From: an uncultured Paracoccaceae bacterium | GTDB taxonomy: Bacteria > Pseudomonadota > Alphaproteobacteria > Rhodobacterales > Rhodobacteraceae | Length of the DNA: 64,000 nt | NCBI GenBank assembly: GCA_947500775.1 | Contig: CANMTD010000003.1 | Coordinates: 310,001 to 374,000 of the forward strand | Reading direction: 5' to 3' | Shown: positions 50,704 through 60,249 of the stretch, piece after piece | How positions within the stretch are numbered: position 1 is the stretch's first letter | How the letters are laid out: every line of letters starts with the position of its first letter | Notes under the pieces: model-generated | What the model was told of the DNA's origin: nothing | The model's database searches: none | What the model saw: the letters and a program-made list of their open reading frames with translations, nothing else | Position numbers and translations under genes: made by a program

Positions 50704-52638
50704 CTACTGCTTCCCCTCCGCATACCTTCTGCGCGCCTCTTCCATCCGGCCCATCTCGCGCACCGCATTCTCAATCGCCACCTCGTCGGACTTATCGGCA
50801 TAGCGGAACTCGGAATCCGCGTAGCGGTTGATTTCCTGAATGACCATGTCGACCGTGATCGGCTGCGTCATCTCGCGGATCATGCCCAGCTTTTCATCGT
50901 ATCCTTTGAACAGGAACAACTCGGGCTCTTCCATCCACTCGTCGGGCAGTTCGAAATCCATCGCCCGCACCTTGACCGCATCGGTGATATTCTTGATCGC
51001 GCGGCCGGTGAAACGGTGGTCCGCCTCCTGAATGGCTTTCAGATAGCTGCCCAGTTTGGCGATGGTGTCCAGCCGCCCGATCTGCGCCTCGACCTTCTCC
51101 CAGACCGCCAGCAACCCCTTTTCCTGCGGGCGGCCGTGGCCTTCGAACGACGCGGCGACGGCCTTTTTGATCTGCTGTGCGGCAAACAGCTCATGATCGC
51201 CCACGGGGATATCGTGGTTCTTGCCCATCAGCAGATGCAGGATGTCGATGTAATCCGCGCGCGTCTGCGGCCCGTCGACCAGAAACCGCGCGCCCGCCCG
51301 TTGGCGCAGGGCGTCGTCGACATTCTCGGGGAAGTTCGAGAACATGCCAAAGGTGCAGTTCCCACGCACCACGGTGTTGGCGCCGGCAAAGGCCTCCATG
51401 AACACCGCCGTCACCTCTTGCTGGCCCGCGCTGGATTGCCGGTCGCCGCGTTTGCCCGCGATCTGGTCGATGTCGTCGATGGTGCCAAAGCCGATCACAT
51501 TGGGGTCCAGCACATTTTGCACAAACGCCTTGGCGTTCTGCCCCGATTTCCCCTGATAGCTGTCGATTTGATCGATGCTGAAATTCTGGTACCGGAAGGG
51601 ATAGCCCGCGGTCTGGCAGTAGTCATTCATCAACCCCGCCATCATCTGGATCAGCGTGGTTTTGCCCGTGCCCGGCGCGCCGTCGCCCATGAAGGTAAAG
51701 ATGAACCCGCCCATTTCGGCGAAGGGATTCAGCCGCCGGTCGAAATCATAGGCCATCAGCATCTTGGCCAGCCTCAAAGCCTGATATTTGGCGATATGGT
51801 TGCCCACCACCTCGTCCGGCTTCTTGAACGTCATGGTCAGGGTGCTGCCCTTGCCGCGACGGGCGGGGGTGAACCCCTGAATGGTGAAATCATCGGCCTC
51901 GACCCGGTAACTGGCCCCGGCGAACCCGTCCAGCCGCGGGGCGGTCTGGGCGCGCAGCCCCAGTTTTTCCATCAACTGTTCGGCATAGGCCGCGACGGTG
52001 GCAACCATGCGCGCCTCGTCGCTGGCAAAGGCGGCCAGATCCTGATCCAGCTCCCACAAACAGCCATGCAGGGCCAGTTGCGCATTGTCGGTCAAAATTT
52101 CCTCGACCCCGCCCAGTTCCACCGTCACCTCGCTCAGATGCGGGGCCAGCAGAAAGGCGGTCGCATTGGCAAACCCGGCCATCGTCACCAAAGCCTCGGC
52201 CGCCAGCAGCTCGGAGAACTCGGTCTTGCGGGCCTCGGGCAGGTTCCCGGCCAGATTGACCTTTTTCAACTCGGCCAGCCCGGTCTGTTCGGAAAACCCC
52301 TCGCCCAGCGCCAGCCCGATCGACAGCGCCCGGCGCAGCGCCTGCAAGGTGGTGGCCTGCAGGGGCGACACCAGCGGATCATCGCCATCCGCCGCCTCGA
52401 TCCGTTCGATCAGCCGCACGCCTTCAGGCCGCGCGGTGCTGCGCGTCACCAACCCCGGCGTGGTCGACCGAAACCGCCGCCGGGTCCCCAATCCCGCAGA
52501 GCGTTCCGCCACCACCGGCTCCTTGCCCCTGGCGATGCGCGGCGTGTGATCCACGCCCTCCAGCATCGCCGCGGCGGCGGGATAATGTTTGCGGATATCA
52601 TCTTCCCGCAGCTCCATTGCATCAGTGGGAATACTCAC
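50704..52638 (-). CDS. AAA+ ATPase of unknown role
   Basis: A 644-residue cytoplasmic ATPase. The first 300 residues are helical with no known domain. The AAA+ module follows: Walker A GAPGTGKT at 320-327, Walker B ending in Asp388-Asp389 (GFGTIDD), a sensor-1 Asn at about 435 (FSNFPENVDDAL) and an arginine-finger-type Arg at about 445-447, then a helical lid. The layout is close to the classic FtsH/Cdc48-like clade. Such proteins remodel protein complexes or membranes. It sits centrally in the cluster, with coiled-coil and unknown proteins upstream and membrane proteins downstream. Confidence 0.88.
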   Translation of the reverse strand: MSIPTDAMELREDDIRKHYPAAAAMLEGVDHTPRIARGKEPVVAERSAGLGTRRRFRSTTPGLVTRSTARPEGVRLIERIEAADGDDPLVSPLQATTLQALRRALSIGLALGEGFSEQTGLAELKKVNLAGNLPEARKTEFSELLAAEALVTMAGFANATAFLLAPHLSEVTVELGGVEEILTDNAQLALHGCLWELDQDLAAFASDEARMVATVAAYAEQLMEKLGLRAQTAPRLDGFAGASYRVEADDFTIQGFTPARRGKGSTLTMTFKKPDEVVGNHIAKYQALRLAKMLMAYDFDRRLNPFAEMGGFIFTFMGDGAPGTGKTTLIQMMAGLMNDYCQTAGYPFRYQNFSIDQIDSYQGKSGQNAKAFVQNVLDPNVIGFGTIDDIDQIAGKRGDRQSSAGQQEVTAVFMEAFAGANTVVRGNCTFGMFSNFPENVDDALRQRAGARFLVDGPQTRADYIDILHLLMGKNHDIPVGDHELFAAQQIKKAVAASFEGHGRPQEKGLLAVWEKVEAQIGRLDTIAKLGSYLKAIQEADHRFTGRAIKNITDAVKVRAMDFELPDEWMEEPELFLFKGYDEKLGMIREMTQPITVDMVIQEINRYADSEFRYADKSDEVAIENAVREMGRMEEARRRYAEGKQ

Positions 52639-52700
52639 ACGACCCTCGCTTCTTTTTGGTCAAAATACTCAAAATCCAGCCCTCTCATCCCGCGCCCCGC

Positions 52701-53843
52701 TCAACGATAGCTCAGAACGCGGCCACCGGGGCTGACGACAAACTTGCGCACATCGTGAAACCCCGGCGGGTTCTGCTCGGCCAGCACCTGATAGGGGCGC
52801 TGCGGCAGGATGATCGCGCGCGTGGTATGGGTGGCGCCGGTATCGACGCCCCGGCCCGAAAACGGGTCCAGCGCAAAAACCTCGCGCTCGACCGTGCCGA
52901 ACCAGCCCTTGCGCTCTTCGATCACCCGTTCGCTTTCCAGTTCTTCGACCGTCCAGGCCAGCGTCCAATCCTCGCCTGCGGGTGCGCGGGCCTGTTCCAG
53001 AACCGACCGGATCGGGCCCGATTGCCGGGTGAAGGCCGAGGAATACATCGGCCCCACGTGAAACCGGCGGAACCGTTTGGGATGCAGATCGTCGAAATCC
53101 GTGTCGAACCCCTTGGCGATGGTCAACAGTTTCAGCCCGCCCACCGATTGCGCCATCAGATGGCGCTGTGCCTCGGGCCAGCGATGCTGGTCGCGCGGCA
53201 ACGCCTCGCGCCCGGTATCCTCCAGCTCCATCAGATAGATCACCGGCAGGTTGATCTGGCTGTCATAGACGGCCCAGTGCAACAGATAGCGACGGCGCGG
53301 ATCGCGGCGTTCATCGCCATTGTTGCCCAGCCAGATCGCCTCGGGATCGTTCTGCGCCCAGAACAGCGTGCCCTTTTGCAGCGCCTCATAGTACAGCCGC
53401 TGCGACAGCGCGAATTGCAGCTTGGTCGGGATCGCCAGATCGCCGACAATCGTCTGCACCATCTGGTTTTTCAACGCCTCCACCGCAGGCATGTTGCGCA
53501 AATGGCGTTCGGCCTGCTGCGCGTCATTGGCCATGGTCAGCAGTTCGGAATAGACCGGAAAGCCGCTTTCATGCCGGTCGATCATCAACGAGCCGAAAAA
53601 CTGCCCCGTGTCCCGCCCGGTCATCAGGTATTTGTTGCCAAGCGCCTGAAAGCTATGGCTGATCCGCTGGATATAAGCCGACAGGATATTGACGTCGGCC
53701 TTCGACAACCGCGCCTCGGCCTGCATGGTGCCCGCCACCCGTGCCAGATGTTCGGTGATCCGCTCGAACTTGCGGAAATAGCGCCGGGCGGCCAGCGTGT
53801 CGGTCAGGCCGGCGTGGTCGCGGGTGAGGTTGGTCTCAGTCAT
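52701..53843 (-). CDS. Uncharacterised cluster protein
   Basis: A 380-residue soluble protein starting at 53843 after GGGAG. The first 150 residues are helical (ARRYFRKFERITEHLARVAG); the middle is mixed alpha/beta (LLHWAVYDSQINLPVIYLMELED), and the end is beta-rich (FHDVRKFVVSPGGRVLSYR). I recognise no family. It lies between the coiled-coil gene and the AAA+ gene on one strand and is a likely partner or substrate of the ATPase (inference). Confidence 0.78.
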   Translation of the reverse strand: MTETNLTRDHAGLTDTLAARRYFRKFERITEHLARVAGTMQAEARLSKADVNILSAYIQRISHSFQALGNKYLMTGRDTGQFFGSLMIDRHESGFPVYSELLTMANDAQQAERHLRNMPAVEALKNQMVQTIVGDLAIPTKLQFALSQRLYYEALQKGTLFWAQNDPEAIWLGNNGDERRDPRRRYLLHWAVYDSQINLPVIYLMELEDTGREALPRDQHRWPEAQRHLMAQSVGGLKLLTIAKGFDTDFDDLHPKRFRRFHVGPMYSSAFTRQSGPIRSVLEQARAPAGEDWTLAWTVEELESERVIEERKGWFGTVEREVFALDPFSGRGVDTGATHTTRAIILPQRPYQVLAEQNPPGFHDVRKFVVSPGGRVLSYR

Positions 53844-53964
53844 TTCGCTCTCCCACCGCCTCTGTTCTGCGCCCCCCCCGGCGGACAATCAGACCCAAAA
53901 AGCGACCCTGCCCATGTGACGTCGAAGACTTGGACAAACGTCATGGCCGGGCCCTTCAGTGCCC

Positions 53965-55044
53965 TCATTGGGATCCATACAGGTTCTTGTCATGCTTCTC
54001 GACGATCTTCTGGAATCGGCGGGCGAAACGTTCGTCGGATTTCGCCTTCTGCTCCAGCACCTTGCGGGCGAATACCATGTGATCCTCATGCGCCTCCATC
54101 ATGTCGGCCATCCGTTTGTTGGTGGCGGCCCCGATCCCGGCCATGGCGGCCTGCGCCTCTTGGTCGGTTTTCACGCCGATCTCGTTGATGCGGTGGGCCA
54201 CATCCTGTTGCTGGGCGGTTTTCAGCGATTTGGTCAGCGCGTCATACAGCACGACCCGCTGCTTGGTGTCCGTCTGCAGCTTGTTGATCAGAACCATCTG
54301 CGTCGCCGCCTGGTTCTGCAGGCTGTCGACCCAGGTCTTGCCCTTTTCGATGTAACGTTCCAGCGTCTGGGATTTCGCCAGTTTGACCTGTTCGTTCTGC
54401 ACCATTTCATTATAGCGCGCGTTCAGCTCGGCCAGTTCGGTTTCCAGCTTGGTGCGCGCGGCGGCGTCCTGTTCGACCGAGATTTTGTTTTCCAACTCGA
54501 TGATCTTGGGGTCCATCCCCTGAATATCGACCCGCAGGGCTTCCAGATCGCCCACGGTCACTTCGCGTTCGTCCAGCGTGCCGGACAGGTTCGCCTCGAC
54601 CTTTTCCTTTTGCTGGTCCAGCATTTCAAGCTGGCCTTCCAGCAGTTTCACGATCATGTCGGATTTGCCGATCAGGTCCTGCAGCTTGTCGTCGATGCTG
54701 GCGGTGCGCATGCGTTCCTGACGCATGGATTCCGATTTGCCACGGGCAAAGATACCGACAAAGCTTTCCCAGCCGGTCTTGTTCCGCATTTCATCGAAAT
54801 CTTTGGAAAAACCGGCGGTTACGTCGTCCAGCCCCATGATCAGTTCGGCGATATTGGCGTTCATCAGCTCGGTATGCGCATGCACATCGTCCAGCGTGGC
54901 GTTTTCGATATCCAGCGTGATATCGCTGCCTGCCTCCATCTTGGAGCGCGCGGTTTCAATGCGGCTGGTCAATTCGGAAATCTTGGATTGTGCTTTGGCA
55001 ACCTCATCCTGGCTTTTGCGGATCTGAGCGTCAAAATCGGCCAT
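53965..55044 (-). CDS. Long coiled-coil protein, unknown function
   Basis: A 359-residue protein dominated by heptad-like helices (about 1-55 and 130-345), rich in Glu, Lys, Gln and Leu, with no signal or membrane segment. The centre (about 90-105, TGWESFVGIFARGKS) is the only non-coil part. It bears a general resemblance to TelA-like or PspA-like coiled-coil proteins, but no motif proves either. AAGGAG precedes the ATG. First gene of the cluster. Confidence 0.82.
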   Translation of the reverse strand: MADFDAQIRKSQDEVAKAQSKISELTSRIETARSKMEAGSDITLDIENATLDDVHAHTELMNANIAELIMGLDDVTAGFSKDFDEMRNKTGWESFVGIFARGKSESMRQERMRTASIDDKLQDLIGKSDMIVKLLEGQLEMLDQQKEKVEANLSGTLDEREVTVGDLEALRVDIQGMDPKIIELENKISVEQDAAARTKLETELAELNARYNEMVQNEQVKLAKSQTLERYIEKGKTWVDSLQNQAATQMVLINKLQTDTKQRVVLYDALTKSLKTAQQQDVAHRINEIGVKTDQEAQAAMAGIGAATNKRMADMMEAHEDHMVFARKVLEQKAKSDERFARRFQKIVEKHDKNLYGSQ

Positions 55045-55172
55045 ATGTACTCCTTAAAACGATGTGCTATGTCCCCGATATGGGGAATGTTACGTCTATT
55101 TACATCTTTCCGGCGTTTGTTTTCGCCAAGTGTTGCATTGCGGCATCAAAACTCCCCCATTACGGTAGCTAC

Positions 55173-56459
55173 ATGGCAGAGATGACACAAGAACGACTGA
55201 GCAGTGAAATTGAGGCGCGGCGCGACCAACTGATCGCGCTGACGCAGGATCTGATCCGCATTCCCACGCTGAACCCGCCCGGATTGAATTACCGTGAGAT
55301 TTGCGCGTTTCTGGCCGAACGGCTGGCGAAATCGGGGTTTTCGGTCGAAATGGTGCGGGCCGAAGGCGCCCCCGCCGACAGCGCCAAACACCCCCGCTGG
55401 AACCTTATCGCCCGCCACGAAGGCGCCAACCCGGGCGAATGCGTGCATTTCAACAGCCACCATGATGTGGTCGAGGTCGGGCACGGCTGGACGGTCGATC
55501 CCTTCGGCGGCGAGGTCAAGGACGGCCGCGTTTACGGGCGTGGGGCCTGCGACATGAAGGGCGGGCTGGCCGCCAGCATCATCGCGGCCGAAGCCTTCAT
55601 CGCCGCCTGCCCCGACTATCGCGGTGCGATTGAAATCAGCGCCACGGCGGATGAGGAATCCGGCGGCTATGGCGGCGTCGCCTATCTGGCCGAAAAGGGC
55701 TATTTCAGCCCCGACCGGGTGCAGCACGTCATCATCCCCGAACCGCTGAACAAGGATCGTATCTGCCTTGGCCATCGCGGCGTCTGGTGGGCCGAGATCG
55801 AAACCAAGGGCCGCATCGCCCATGGGTCAATGCCGTTTCTGGGCGATTGCGCCGTGCGCCACATGGGCGCGGTGCTGGAGGAAATGGAGGCGACGCTGTT
55901 CCCCTTGCTGGCCACCAAACGCACGGCCATGCCCGTGGTCCCCGAAGGTGCCAAGCAATCGACGATGAACATCAACGCCATTCACGGCGGCGAACCCGAA
56001 CAGGACCCCGATTATACCGGCCTGCCCGCGCCCTGCGTGCCCGACCGGTGCCGGATCACATTGGACCGCCGGTTCCTGATCGAAGAGGATATCGCCGAGG
56101 TCAAGGCCGAGGTCACCGCCCTGATGGAACGGGTCAAGGCCCAGCGCCCCAGCTTCGACTATGAAATCCGCGATCTGTTCGAGGTGCAGCCGACCATGAC
56201 CGATCAGGATGCGCCGGTCGTGCGCACCGTGACGCAAGCGATCCAACAGGTGCTGGACACCGTGCCCGAATATGTGGTGTCGCCCGGCACCTATGACCAG
56301 AAACATATCGACCGGATCGGGCGGCTGAAAAACTGTATCGCCTATGGCCCCGGCATTCTGGATCTGGCCCATCAGCCCGACGAATGGGTCGGCATCGACG
56401 ATATGGTCGACAGCGCCAAAGTGATGGCGCTGACCCTTGCGGCTTTGCTGTCGCCCTAG
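55173..56459 (+). CDS. M20-family peptidase/deacylase (ArgE/DapE type)
   Basis: Di-zinc amidohydrolase of 428 residues. Seen: first zinc ligand in FNSHHDVV (about 95-102), bridging Asp in GACDMKGG, Glu pair in ADEESGG, then the dimerisation domain, and a final His in the LAHQPDEWV motif. Family members remove acyl groups from amino acids (N-acetylornithine, succinyl-DAP). The exact substrate is unknown. The start at 55173 (MAEMTQ) or 55182 (MTQ) is uncertain; the longer frame from 54990 is rejected. It is divergent from the coiled-coil gene. Confidence 0.85.
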   Translation: MAEMTQERLSSEIEARRDQLIALTQDLIRIPTLNPPGLNYREICAFLAERLAKSGFSVEMVRAEGAPADSAKHPRWNLIARHEGANPGECVHFNSHHDVVEVGHGWTVDPFGGEVKDGRVYGRGACDMKGGLAASIIAAEAFIAACPDYRGAIEISATADEESGGYGGVAYLAEKGYFSPDRVQHVIIPEPLNKDRICLGHRGVWWAEIETKGRIAHGSMPFLGDCAVRHMGAVLEEMEATLFPLLATKRTAMPVVPEGAKQSTMNINAIHGGEPEQDPDYTGLPAPCVPDRCRITLDRRFLIEEDIAEVKAEVTALMERVKAQRPSFDYEIRDLFEVQPTMTDQDAPVVRTVTQAIQQVLDTVPEYVVSPGTYDQKHIDRIGRLKNCIAYGPGILDLAHQPDEWVGIDDMVDSAKVMALTLAALLSP

Positions 56460-56521
56460 GTGCGGCAAAGGTCAGCATGACCTGTTGGTGCAGGCCACCG
56501 GCCGTATCCGGACCTCCGGCA

Positions 56522-56734
56522 CTATTGCCCCCAGGTCGACCGTTTTACGTTGCCGTGCCAGTCGTGGTCATCCACCTGCGCCGCGTGGTCTGTGGCGGTC
56601 GGCGATGTCTGGATATCGGACAGGATATAGCCCAGCGCAAAACTGGACAGGATCAGAACCAGCCCCGGCAATGAGATCAGCTTATGGGGATCGGCGATGG
56701 CGGGGCGGGTGTTGGCGTGAAGGGTCTGGGTCAT
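56522..56734 (-). CDS. Small single-helix membrane protein, unknown function
   Basis: A 70-residue product beginning MTQTLHANTR, with AGGAGAGAAAG just before the ATG. One membrane helix (about 21-40, LISLPGLVLILSSFALGYIL) and a polar, His/Asp-rich tail follow. Strong ribosome site and helix support it as a real small gene; the role is unknown. Confidence 0.68.
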   Translation of the reverse strand: MTQTLHANTRPAIADPHKLISLPGLVLILSSFALGYILSDIQTSPTATDHAAQVDDHDWHGNVKRSTWGQ

Positions 56735-56856
56735 CTTTCTCTCCTGTGAATTTGCGCGTTCCGAAGTAGAACGAGAGAAAGATAGGCGCACCACACTCAT
56801 GAATAAAATGAATGATTGATCGGGTCAATATCATCAATCGTGATGAAAGGACTATG

Positions 56857-56890
56857 GTGTAAAAGCACCCTGCGACGGGCGCTTTTACAC
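56857..56890 (-). terminator. Hairpin terminator after the dipeptide-type binding protein gene
   Basis: Perfect 10-base inverted repeat GTGTAAAAGC / GCTTTTACAC, with an inner CCC/GGG pair around TGCGAC. It lies 20 bases past the stop at 56910. On the reverse strand the descending arm ends in CTTTTACAC, a short U-containing tail. Confidence 0.75.
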
Positions 56891-56909
56891 TATCACGCGG
56901 CTCTGCCGA

Positions 56910-58379
56910 TCAGTCGGACCAGGACACGCCGGTCAGATCGTTGGCCTGTGTCGGCGCATTGGCCCACAGCCCCTTGATCTTGGCATTGGCCACACCGGTC
57001 TTGGCCAGTTGGAACAGATAGCCGTTCACGAAATCGACCGCGATCTTGGCCTGCGCCGCTTTCAACAAATCCGCGCGGGCCACCGGGTCCGATGTGGTAT
57101 CCAGCGCGGCCATCAGCGCCTGAAACCCCGGATCGTCATACTGGAAATAGTAATCGGGCCGGGCATAGATGTTGATATCGGCGGGTTCGGTATGGCTGAC
57201 GATGGTCAGATCGAAATCCTTGCCCCGGAACACCTGTTCCAGCCACTGCGCCCATTCCAGATTGGTGATCTCGGTCTCGATCCCGACATCGCGCAACTGG
57301 GCGGCGATGATTTCCCCGCCACGCCGGGCATAGGTGGGCGGCGGCAGGGCCAGCCGCAGTTTCAGATCGGTCACGCCCGCCTCGGCCAGCAATTGCCGGG
57401 ACAGATCGGGATCGAACCGCGACAGCGCCATCAGGTTCATATAGTCGGGGTTATGCGGCGCGAAATGGGTGCCGATGGGGGTGCCATAGCCGAACATCGC
57501 GCCATCGATGATGTCCTGCCGGTTGATCGCATGGCTGATCGCCGCACGCACCTTGGCGTTATCCAGCGGCGTCTGTTTGTTGTTCATCGCCAGAATGGTT
57601 TCGCCTTCGGTCGATCCGACAATCACCGCGAACCTTGGGTCAGCTTCGAACTGGGCCAGAGTTTCGGGGGCCGGGAACACCGGAAACGCATCGACATCCC
57701 CCGCCATCATCGCCGCGAAGGCCGCGTTGGGGTCCGAGATGAATTTGAACGTGGCCGTGGCCAACGCCGGGGCCGTTCCCCAGTAATCGGGGTTGCGGCT
57801 GATTTCGACGCGGTCCCCCTTGACCCAGCGATCAAACTTGAACGGGCCGGTCCCGATGGGGGTCGTTGCCGCCTCACCCGCCGTTTCGGGCGCCAGGATC
57901 ACCGCGTCCCCCCAGGCCATCTTGAACGGAAAGGCCCCGTCGGGCGTGGTAAGTGTGACCCTGACGGTCATGGGGTTCACGACCTCGACCATCTCAATGC
58001 CTGCAAACAGCGCCTTTTGGGCGTTCGTGCTATCCTCGGCCCGGGCACGGTCCAGGCTGAATTTCACATCCTCGGCATCCATCGCCGTGCCGTCGTGAAA
58101 CACCACCCCGTCGCGCAGCGCGAAAGTATAGGTTTTCCCGTCGTCGCTGACCTGCCAACTGGCCGCCAGCCCCGGCAGAACCGCGCCATCGGGGCCAAAA
58201 CGGGTCAACCCCTCGAACAGATTGGCATAGACCACCTCGTCGATCGCGGCGGCGGCGCCGCCGGTCGGGTCCAGATTTGGCGGTTCAAGCTGCATGCCGA
58301 TGGTGATGCTGTCCTGCGCGGCCAGCGCGATACCGGCGCTGAAAAACAAAGCGATGGCGGAAAAATGAACGGGTCGCAT
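56910..58379 (-). CDS. Dipeptide/oligopeptide-type ABC transporter binding protein
   Basis: Periplasmic receptor of the SBP_bac_5 (DppA/OppA) family, 489 residues, signal peptide ending about LAA (residue 21). Mature start ITIGMQLEPPNLDPTGG, then LRDGVVFHDGTAMDAEDVKFSLDRA, and GTGPFKFDRW, all family hallmarks. It is transcribed alone and in the opposite direction; dppBCD-type genes lie about 3.3 kb away on the other strand, with panBC and creatinase between. Whether they form one system is uncertain. Confidence 0.9.
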   Translation of the reverse strand: MRPVHFSAIALFFSAGIALAAQDSITIGMQLEPPNLDPTGGAAAAIDEVVYANLFEGLTRFGPDGAVLPGLAASWQVSDDGKTYTFALRDGVVFHDGTAMDAEDVKFSLDRARAEDSTNAQKALFAGIEMVEVVNPMTVRVTLTTPDGAFPFKMAWGDAVILAPETAGEAATTPIGTGPFKFDRWVKGDRVEISRNPDYWGTAPALATATFKFISDPNAAFAAMMAGDVDAFPVFPAPETLAQFEADPRFAVIVGSTEGETILAMNNKQTPLDNAKVRAAISHAINRQDIIDGAMFGYGTPIGTHFAPHNPDYMNLMALSRFDPDLSRQLLAEAGVTDLKLRLALPPPTYARRGGEIIAAQLRDVGIETEITNLEWAQWLEQVFRGKDFDLTIVSHTEPADINIYARPDYYFQYDDPGFQALMAALDTTSDPVARADLLKAAQAKIAVDFVNGYLFQLAKTGVANAKIKGLWANAPTQANDLTGVSWSD

Positions 58380-58555
58380 GGTCCGGTCTCCCTGTGGAAC
58401 CCCGAAATGGTGGGATCGGCTGCATCAAACGCTGCAACGGGCGGTAAGGCAAGCATTACAAACACGATATTTGCGATGCGACCCAGCGGCAGACTAGCAT
58501 TCCGGCGGGGTCACGCTATAACGCGGCCACCCGTTTTTCCCCGCAGGAGGGCGTT

Positions 58556-59389
58556 TTGAGCGCATCGGCAAAGTCAAAGATCCCCACCCCCTCAGATATT
58601 CTGGCCCGCAAGGGCGGCACCCCGCTGGTCTGTCTGACGGCCTATACCACCCCCGTGGCGCAGCTGACCGATCCGCATTGCGACATCGTTCTGGTCGGCG
58701 ACAGCGTGGGGATGGTGCTGCATGGTCTGCCTTCGACCCTTGGCGTCACGATGGAGATGATGGTGCTGCACGGTCAGGCGGTCGCGCGCGGGCTGAGCCA
58801 GGCGATGATGGTGGTCGACATGCCGTTCGGGTCCTACGAGGAAAGCCCCGAACAGGCGTTCCGCAACGCCGCCACGATCATGCGTGACACCGGGGCGGCG
58901 GCGGTCAAGCTGGAAGGCGGGGTCGAAATGGCCCCCACCATCCGGCATCTGACCAGCCGCTCGATCCCGGTGATGGCGCATATCGGGCTGACCCCGCAGG
59001 CGATCAACACGCTGGGCGGATATAAGGTTCAGGGGCGCGGCGACGATGCGGCCCGCGTTCTGGCCGATGCCGATGCCGTGGCGCAGGCCGGGGCGTTTTC
59101 CGTCGTGCTGGAAAAGGTGCCGGCCGTTCTGGCCGATCAGATCACCGCGCAGGTGGCCATCCCGACCATCGGCATCGGTGCCTCGGCAGGCTGCGACGGG
59201 CAGATACTGGTGGTGGATGACATGCTGGGCCTGTTCACCGCCTTCAAACCCAAATTCGCCAAACGCTATGCCACGCTGGGGCAGGATGCGGATAAAGCCA
59301 TCGCCGCCTATGCCGAAGAGGTGCGCGCGCGATCCTTTCCCGCCGCCGAACATGTCTTTGGCGCCGATGTTCCGGGCGCGGCCAAATGA
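58556..59389 (+). CDS. panB: 3-methyl-2-oxobutanoate hydroxymethyltransferase
   Basis: Makes ketopantoate from ketoisovalerate and methylene-THF, the first step of pantothenate synthesis. TTG start at 58556, with AGGAGG 5 bases before it. The 277-residue TIM barrel shows [22 protein letters not shown] (Mg ligand Asp), DMPFGSY, KLEGG and the GIGAS loop. It overlaps panC by ATGA. Confidence 0.96.
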   Translation: MSASAKSKIPTPSDILARKGGTPLVCLTAYTTPVAQLTDPHCDIVLVGDSVGMVLHGLPSTLGVTMEMMVLHGQAVARGLSQAMMVVDMPFGSYEESPEQAFRNAATIMRDTGAAAVKLEGGVEMAPTIRHLTSRSIPVMAHIGLTPQAINTLGGYKVQGRGDDAARVLADADAVAQAGAFSVVLEKVPAVLADQITAQVAIPTIGIGASAGCDGQILVVDDMLGLFTAFKPKFAKRYATLGQDADKAIAAYAEEVRARSFPAAEHVFGADVPGAAK

Positions 59390-60249
59390 CGGCGCCCATT
59401 CTGCGCCAGCTGGCTGATCTGCGCGCCCTGACGAAAACCTGGCAACAGGCGGGCGAACGGATTGCCGTGGTTCCGACCATGGGCGCGCTGCATGACGGAC
59501 ACCTCAGCCTGGTCAAATCCGCCAAGGCGGGCGCCGACCGGGTGATCGTCACGATCTTCGTGAACCCCAAACAGTTCAACAACCCCGACGATCTGGCCAA
59601 CTATCCCCGTACCGAACACGACGACGCGGCCAAGCTGCGCCCTTACGGGGTCGATGTCATCTATGCCCCCGATGCCGATCAGATCTACCCCGAAGGCTTT
59701 GCCACCAACGTCAGCGTCAGCGGCATCAGCGCGGGCCTGTGCGGCGCGCATCGTCCGGGCCATTTCGACGGGGTGGCCACCGTGGTCACCAAGCTGTTTC
59801 TGCAGACCTCGGCCGATCAGGCCTATTTCGGGGAAAAGGATTATCAGCAATTGATGCTGGTGCGCCGCGTGGCGCGCGATCTGGATATCCCGATCGACGT
59901 CGTCGGCTGCCCCACGGTGCGCGAGGCCGACGGCCTGGCCCTGTCGTCGCGCAACACCCATCTGTCAGACAGCGCCCGCGCGATTGCCCCCGCCCTGCAC
60001 CGCGCGATGGACCGGGCCGCGGCGCAGATCACCGCCGGGGCACCGGTGGACGACAGTCTGGAACAGGCCCGTGCCGACATCCTGGCCGCAAGGTTCGCGG
60101 ATGTAGAGTATCTGGAGCTGCGATCCGCCGCGACGCTGACCCCCATGACGCTGGCGAACGCACCCGCCCGCCTGTTGGCGGCCGCCATGCTGGACGGCGT
60201 CCGCCTGATCGACAATATCGCGGTGGCGCCCGTTACCCCACCACGTTGA
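59386..60249 (+). CDS. panC: Pantothenate synthetase
   Basis: ATP-dependent ligation of pantoate and beta-alanine. Nucleotidyltransferase-fold protein of 287 residues with [10 protein letters not shown] at 30-39, VSVFVNPxQF-type [18 protein letters not shown] and the LALSSRN-type loop with KMSKS-like function. Overlaps panB at the start, and its last 17 bases overlap the convergent creatinase gene. Confidence 0.97.
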   Translation: MTAPILRQLADLRALTKTWQQAGERIAVVPTMGALHDGHLSLVKSAKAGADRVIVTIFVNPKQFNNPDDLANYPRTEHDDAAKLRPYGVDVIYAPDADQIYPEGFATNVSVSGISAGLCGAHRPGHFDGVATVVTKLFLQTSADQAYFGEKDYQQLMLVRRVARDLDIPIDVVGCPTVREADGLALSSRNTHLSDSARAIAPALHRAMDRAAAQITAGAPVDDSLEQARADILAARFADVEYLELRSAATLTPMTLANAPARLLAAAMLDGVRLIDNIAVAPVTPPR

